Shown here: piece by piece, positions 58,900 to 64,000 of the stretch
Layout of the letters: each line of letters opens with the position of its first letter
Position numbering within the stretch: position 1 is the stretch's first letter
Assembly: GCA_037576215.1 (NCBI GenBank)
Contig: JBANDB010000019.1
Location: 193,501-257,500 of the forward strand
Direction: 5' to 3'
Length of the DNA stretch: 64,000 nt
From: Armillaria gallica
Lineage: Eukaryota; Basidiomycota; Agaricomycetes; Agaricales; Physalacriaceae
The notes under the pieces: model-generated
The model's database searches: none
Seen by the model: only the letters and a program-made list of their open reading frames with translations
Told to the model about the DNA's origin: nothing
Translations under genes and position numbers: made by a program

Positions 58900-59860
58900 T
58901 TACTGATGTTGACTTGAGGGTTGACATGTATTTTCAGGTAGTGGGGGGTGTTCCAGAAACCTATGCCATAGCTATAAAGTAACACTCCAATGACGTGCAT
59001 TCAGTGCTGCTTCTAAATCATAACAGTGGTGGGGGGAGATAGTCTCCGGTAGGCGTAGGCTTACTCCAGTCTAACTCTGACAAAAATGATGAGAAATGAC
59101 AAAACAACTACATTGCGGGCTTACTGGGCAAGGGCCCCATAAGGAACCGCATCGCATTGAAAATAACCACTCCATTCCAACAGCTGGCAACCTCAATAGG
59201 TTCATCTTTCCAGAGGCTTTTCACAGCATGAGCATCTGAGGAAACATACGGCCAGGTTTCATTCACTGTCCTTCCACAAGCATCACATACTACCCAGCTG
59301 ATAGAAGTGTAAGGGGGAAAATGTTGCATAGCAGAGAAAGACATATGTATCATATAGTCCCACTCCATCAAAGTCAAGAACACAAGCGAGGTCATAATCC
59401 CTGTTCATCATATGGATTAATCATACAATACCTCCTATTGCAAAGACAAAGTCAGGATAGGCGAAACGATGGACATTAAACGTAGAGACCAACTCCAGTC
59501 AAAATAGACATCATTAAAAAAACAGGACTTTTGCAAAGGTCTTTCCATCCTGATCGCCCATGACGCATAAAGGCTCCAGGGCCTTGTTCTATATATCTGC
59601 CATGTAGGAGATCTGTTCAGGGCTGTTCAGCCCCCACCTATTCCATATCCCCTCCTGCACCACTATGTGGTTCCCAACACCCCGCTTGTCAAGTCCTTTC
59701 CAGAACATACGCAAAATCTCTGGTGTCCCATCATCGGAATTTGACTTGTGGATAGATATGAAAATGCTTTGCTGGTGTAGAGCTTCATCTCCTTTGTCCA
59801 CGTGGGTAAGACCTTTGCTGAATTATACAGATTAGCCACGATATAGTATGTGCCAATCAA
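58900..59860 (-). pseudogene. GT69 (CAP59-type) glycosyltransferase relic
   Basis: CAP59/CMT1-type GT69 enzymes are Golgi mannosyltransferases of basidiomycetes. The minus strand preserves the family order: TYYIVANLYNSAKVLPTW (about 59810-59850), SIHKSNSDDGTPEILRMF, a stretch with YMADI, then FFNDVYFDW (about 59500), DYDLACVLDFDGVGLYDT (about 59350-59400), CDACGRTVNETWPY, EVASCWNGVVIFNA (about 59150) and HYLKIHVNPQVNI (about 58905-58945). The pieces lie in different phases. One shift coincides with a run of eight T before NDVYF, and a stop follows YMADI. Some gaps may be introns, but the shifts show it is not functional. Confidence 0.68.
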
Positions 59861-60723
59861 TGGAATAGGGGGGAGTCATTGTGGAGGTAAGATGAAGAAG
59901 GGTGTGTCGGTGCGAAAAGAAGGAAGAGACACCATATAAAGAACAGTCGGAATCGTGTTCTTCTCTGTGGGGTCTACCAGACTAGTTAAAGATATGTGTG
60001 GAGTCAAATATTGCCAATGCTGGTACACATACTGTTGTTTTTATTATTATTAGTATTTCTGAGTGTATTGGTTATGTAAATGTATAGTCCAATTTTGCTA
60101 CTTGTACTTTGGTTGCTGGGTATATATGATGTCATCAATTTGGTTCGGCTTAACTAGCCCGTGCGCTGTTGGCACAGAATTATCCCTCACCCTTGATAAT
60201 TTGGTGCGACTCGGACACTGCCACCTTCTCCCCTTCGGGAAATCCTGACCTCTGCCGAGTATGGCCGCAATCTGTCTGCCACATTCATTTCTTCACCTAA
60301 CCCTTCTCATGGCCTAGCCCCTTTTTCCCACCAGACTCCATTGATCCCAGTCCTTCTCCTAACTCCCTTCCCAGACTTGCCTTACTCAGCAAAGATCACC
60401 AACACAGTGTGATGAATTGATGCAGGGGCAATGTGCCAGGCCATGGTGTGCTTGGATCACCACTCCATTTTGTTTGCACCTGGGTCCCAACCAGGTGGCA
60501 GCCTTGCAGCACGTGACTCTGTTTCCCAGTCTTATTCAAAAGATCACTGGAAGGGGCTCAAACCGATGCCCAGAATGGCAAGGAGAGATAAGATTGGGTG
60601 TGATTTTAGAGAGGGGTATCCGTGTGGCTTGATCATGTTTTGAAAGGGTGGCTGGGTTTCACATGATTCGGACATCGGAAGTGGTAGAACCTGAAAAGTG
60701 TCTATAGTGTTACTTTCCAGAGG
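59861..60723. other. No recognisable gene
   Basis: Overlapping plus frames (60063-60248, 60417-60632, 60431-60643) match nothing I know. Confidence 0.35.
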
Positions 60724-60822
60724 GTGGGGGGCTCAAACTCACGAGCGTGAAAATAAAAATTTTCTGTATGAAGTGAGATACAACTGAGCAAGTAGAGATG
60801 ACCACTACACCATCTGCCTCCC
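60724..60822 (-). ncRNA. tRNA-like Pol III unit (degenerate)
   Basis: On the minus strand an A-box-like TGGTGTAGTGGTCA (60799-60812) is followed by a degenerate B box GAGTTTGAGCC (60730-60740). The spacing of about 58 nt is nearly the same as in the two units of the palindromic element, again with no anticodon stem and with a T-rich run between the boxes. It is not a functional tRNA by eye. It may be a relative of the same tRNA-derived family. Confidence 0.45.
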
Positions 60823-61723
60823 ACATACTGTCGTAAATGGAAGATATACTAGGAATGTTGAAAAGTACCCCAAATGGTAGGCAAAGAAGATAGCAGTAGA
60901 GATAGGGATGCTGTGCATGTGAGTGCCAAGATGGTGCCCAAAATTTGGTTTTGTAGTGTATTTGGTGTTATTCAAGTGTAACATTATTGTGGGGTACAGG
61001 CAATTACCACCGATCAGCGAGTGAGTGGTTATTACTCAAAGTTCAAGTTCATAGGCAAAGACGACAATGGAGGAATGGTGATAGCAAAGACACAGGGCAG
61101 CAACGGTGATGGCGATGTCAGATGAATGGAAATGGCAACAGGAAGCGGACAGGAGTGGACTGCATCACTTAGACATGCCTGCCTCAGGGTGAGGACTGTG
61201 GTCAAATGCAGAGATGATTGGTGAAGTCAATGTCCTCCCTCCCGCGTGTGATCTTCGGGTACACCTGGTATCACACACCCTCCCTCCACTCCTTGCTCAC
61301 CGGAACACGATATGTTGGCAGGGTAAAACTCTGTCCCATTACTCCTGTCCCTGGGATTCAGGCTGTTTCAAGGACTTGGATAGAGATGCTGACATATGGA
61401 ATCTCCCTCAAAAGTAGGTGGGATAGGGATTCAGGACATGACAGGGAGAAGGCGAAGGGAGGGAGTGAGATGGAGATTTTGAAGGGGTGATATGACATCT
61501 GAAGTTAGAAAAATCAATCTAAGTCTACAAATGATTAACGCAGTACATACCATTCAAACCAGAGCCCTAACAATTGTCTTCAAAATCCTCTGCTGGGCCT
61601 CGACCTCACAAAAATTGACCTTGATGAATGCAAAATTTGGACGCACTATCTGACCTGGAATCTAAGGAGAATAAGCATCATAAGTGGATTATGAAGAAAA
61701 TAACCTACCAAGATTCAAAAAAA
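60823..61723. other. No recognisable gene
   Basis: Short overlapping plus frames around 61214-61490 only; nothing identified. Confidence 0.35.
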
Positions 61724-61843
61724 CAAGCCTATGCTGCGTGTCTTCATCACGATTGCCAGACCCTTGTACCTTGGGTCTTGGCAACCTGACTACGACACGG
61801 GACTTTGGCTTGTTGGGGCCCGCCCCGAACCCAGCTTTTTACT
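61724..61843 (+). repeat. 120-bp hairpin-bearing repeat, copy 1
   Basis: Starts caagcctatg and ends gctttttact, with high identity and equal length to 63621-63740. It contains a stem CCAGACCC / GGGTCTTGG around about 10 nt, and a GC-rich block ttggggcccgcccc. Flanks differ between the copies, so the borders are well defined. It could be the conserved end of a transposon or a small structured RNA; I cannot tell which. Confidence 0.7.
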
Positions 61844-63620
61844 TAAGAGTGTCAGTTATTAGTCTTATAGATGCCAGATACTGTTCAATTTTGACCATAG
61901 CTTCATTCACCAAAATATAATGGAAAATTATCATATATAGTGTCTCCAGTGCCAGTTGGCTGCTGATAATTCCCAAATTAGGCTGATACTCCCTCTCAGA
62001 AGGGCTTGTTATGTGTTACAAATTACTGGGAGCTTCACTTCACAGGGTCTCATTATGTGTTACATGAATTAACAGTCAAAATTGAACAGTAGATGCTTTA
62101 CTATTGCTCTTGAATTACATCTCTTTGCTCCTACATCTGCATCAGACTCAGAGCTCAGAGTGTTCTTTAAATATGCCTCCATCTGTATATATTTTGGATT
62201 CAAAGTAGGGCTTCAATGCCTATAATGACAGATCTGCAGCTGTAATAATGCTGCTGTAGAAATGATGGTGTGAAATTTGAAGTTTAAACACTGCTAAGTC
62301 CTATATTAAAGTGGTCATGTTGAAGGATAAGGCCCATGTTAGAAAATAAATTAGTGTGCAATACCAATCAAGTTCTAAATGGTCTCCTTGTATATGCATT
62401 CAGGTGTTACAGCATAACTGTAGTATATATCTATAGTAAACCTCACAGCATAGTGGTAGGTAACACATGTATAATATAGACTCTTCTTCTTAGAGACAGT
62501 GATCAGAATCCAATTTCCTCCTCCCTGTTGATTCTACCTGCTGGGTAGGAATGCTCACTGTACCATATACAGTTATGGCCATAAACTATATGGTAAAAGG
62601 GTCTCAATAGTATGGTACAGATTTTGCTTATATACTGTACCATACCTGTCCCTATATGAGTGGCATTTAGGAGGACAGTGACCTGTCTTGAGTGAGATTT
62701 GTAGTTAAAACATTATATTTTGTTAATTGCACTCAGGAGTCAGGACATGTATCAAACAATGGGGGGGGGTCAAAATTAAAAATTATGCCTCAATAATGAG
62801 AACAATTATGAAAATGATTGTGAGTCTGCTGTTTAAGCTGGAAATGCTTATTTGAAACCTACAGTGATATCACTTCTCCGAATGAGGCAGGAGGCATAAT
62901 CATTGAAGCTATAATCATCCCTATTATTACTCATAATCCTCTACCCTCCTCTGGAGGAGGTTCTACAATTATGGTGGATGGCAATTATTCTCATGATTAT
63001 AGACTTATAATCAGTGTATAATTGTCTTCATAATTGCTCTCATAATCCTCATTTTGACCCCCTCCTAATAGGACCTACCCATGCAATACCCATTCAAATA
63101 GAGCTATAAAAAGTGAATTCCAAAGTGCTGATAGAATGGGTATGGGCCTGTATATTGGTTCCTGTATCTACCATATGCATGAGTATGGTGGGCATCCCTA
63201 CTGCTGGGGAAGGCTTGCAAATGACTTATAAGTAACCAAATAGCATGACATCTGTATTACCTATATTTGAATTATCTCAGGACCTCTAATTCTACATGCA
63301 AACTGCACATCTGATGCTTGTTGACTTGTTCAATGTTGCACAATGATTGTTAAATTTGCTCAATACTCACTTTGCAGCCTACAGCATGCATATTTGGTAA
63401 ATGGCCTATGTTCAGCAAATACTGGGTGCCATCCATGCCAATGATGTGCCATGGGGGGATTGCAGAGGCAGCACCACAGCGAAATTGAAGCTCATAAGGC
63501 GGCAGTAATGGCAGTGCAATGAAATTGAAACTCAGCCAGATTGGTCCATGGGATGGCAATGGCTGGAAATTCAAAGTCTGCCTTATTATGTCATCTTCGC
63601 TACCTCTCTTAATATATAGA
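61844..63620. other. AT-rich stretch without genes
   Basis: No frames of note. A partly palindromic segment with repeated gtaccata/tatggtac motifs lies at about 62553-62650. The MITE-like element 62761-63065 is listed separately. Confidence 0.4.
62761..63065. mobile_element. MITE-like element with GTCAAAAT inverted ends (~305 bp)
   Basis: The left end GGGGGGGGGTCAAAAT and the right end, read inward as GGAGGGGGTCAAAAT, are inverted repeats. Similarity continues into the element (attatg...gagaacaattatgaa against attatgagagcaattatgaa). An inner palindrome CCTCCTCTGGAGGAGG lies near 62945. The element is rich in ATAAT motifs and has no coding capacity. No sure target duplication. Confidence 0.6.
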
Positions 63621-63740
63621 CAAGCCTATGCCCCATGTCTTCGTCATGATTGCCAGACCCAAGGTACGAGGGTCTTGGCAACCTGACTGCAACACGGGGC
63701 TTCAGCTTGTTGGGGCCCGCCCCAAACCTGGCTTTTTACT
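63621..63740 (+). repeat. 120-bp hairpin-bearing repeat, copy 2
   Basis: Partner of 61724-61843 in the same orientation, 1.9 kb away. The stem CCAGACCC / GGGTCTTGG is conserved although the loop differs (aaggtacga against ttgtacctt), which suggests the structure or the origin element is shared. Confidence 0.7.
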
Positions 63741-64000
63741 ATGATATGTCTTTGAATCTCTGTTGTCTGTTTGGAGCCACTGCAATGGAGCAAAATGGTT
63801 TTTATGAGTGCTATAAAATACTGTTCTGTTACTTCTGTAAGCCATGTAATGGACAGGTAGGGACTCTCATGATTTAGGTGATCATTATTAATAGCTGTCA
63901 TTACTGACAGAAGAGAGGGAGATATATATTCTGGTTCTTATGTCTCTGACTCGGATATCTGACATGGTGGGCTGCTATGGTCATCATTTGAACTCTGATA
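63741..64000. other. No recognisable gene
   Basis: Only short frames; the window ends without a feature boundary. Confidence 0.4.

Overview
This looks like fungal nuclear DNA, most likely from an Agaricomycete (basidiomycete). The evidence is a Ty3/Gypsy element with a chromodomain, host-gene relics with GT-AG introns of about 48-70 bp, and fragments resembling a CAP59-type GT69 glycosyltransferase, an SMC5/6 subunit (Nse4), a HIRAN/SNF2 (Rad5/HLTF-like) helicase, a RING protein and a WD40-like protein. Nearly every host-like gene I can name is broken, and the window reads as a transposon-rich, decaying region. No CRISPR array, rRNA, bacterial operon or clearly intact host gene was found.

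Region 2.8-19.0 kb is a nested stack of transposons whose order of arrival can be read from target-site duplications (TSDs). Element A (2827-18994, TSD tcgt) was split by B of the same family (4570-18885, TSD CCGA, decayed to ctga and ccaa). B was split by a 12.6-kb Gypsy chromovirus on the minus strand (5013-17650, TSD acagc, LTRs of 398 and 406 bp). The Gypsy element was then hit twice: by C, a third member of the A/B family (7938-9626, TSD gcgt), in the integrase core, and by a 1326-bp element (6108-7433, 8-bp TSD gcttgagt). The latter is almost entirely a 1262-bp palindrome carrying a tRNA-like Pol III promoter unit in each arm.

Read on the minus strand, the Gypsy element has: a 5' LTR with TATA box; a 13-nt primer-binding site complementary to the predicted 5' end of its own RNA (Tf1-like self-priming); an unusual series of overlapping small frames before gag, four of them with one hydrophobic helix each; gag with a CCHC knuckle; pol (protease, RT, RNase H, integrase, chromodomain); a polypurine tract; and a 3' LTR. 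It is dead. Its stops are nearly all CGA-to-TGA changes and the protease catalytic Asp is Asn, which is CpG decay rather than indel decay.

Region 19-64 kb is AT-richer and holds eroded gene pieces: a zinc-binding-like fragment (25.4-26.0 kb), two decayed Nse4-like copies (34.2-35.6 and 48.8-50.2 kb), a WD40-like gene (35.6-36.7 kb), a RING relic (39.7-40.6 kb), a HIRAN/SNF2 relic (51.0-52.9 kb) and a GT69 relic (58.9-59.9 kb). Among them lie MITE-like elements (including a hAT-type one at 39145-39523 with a perfect 8-bp TSD), a dispersed pair of about 370-bp repeats with a shared peptide, a pair of 120-bp hairpin repeats and a second tRNA-like unit. Long stretches contain nothing I recognise, and I say so entry by entry.
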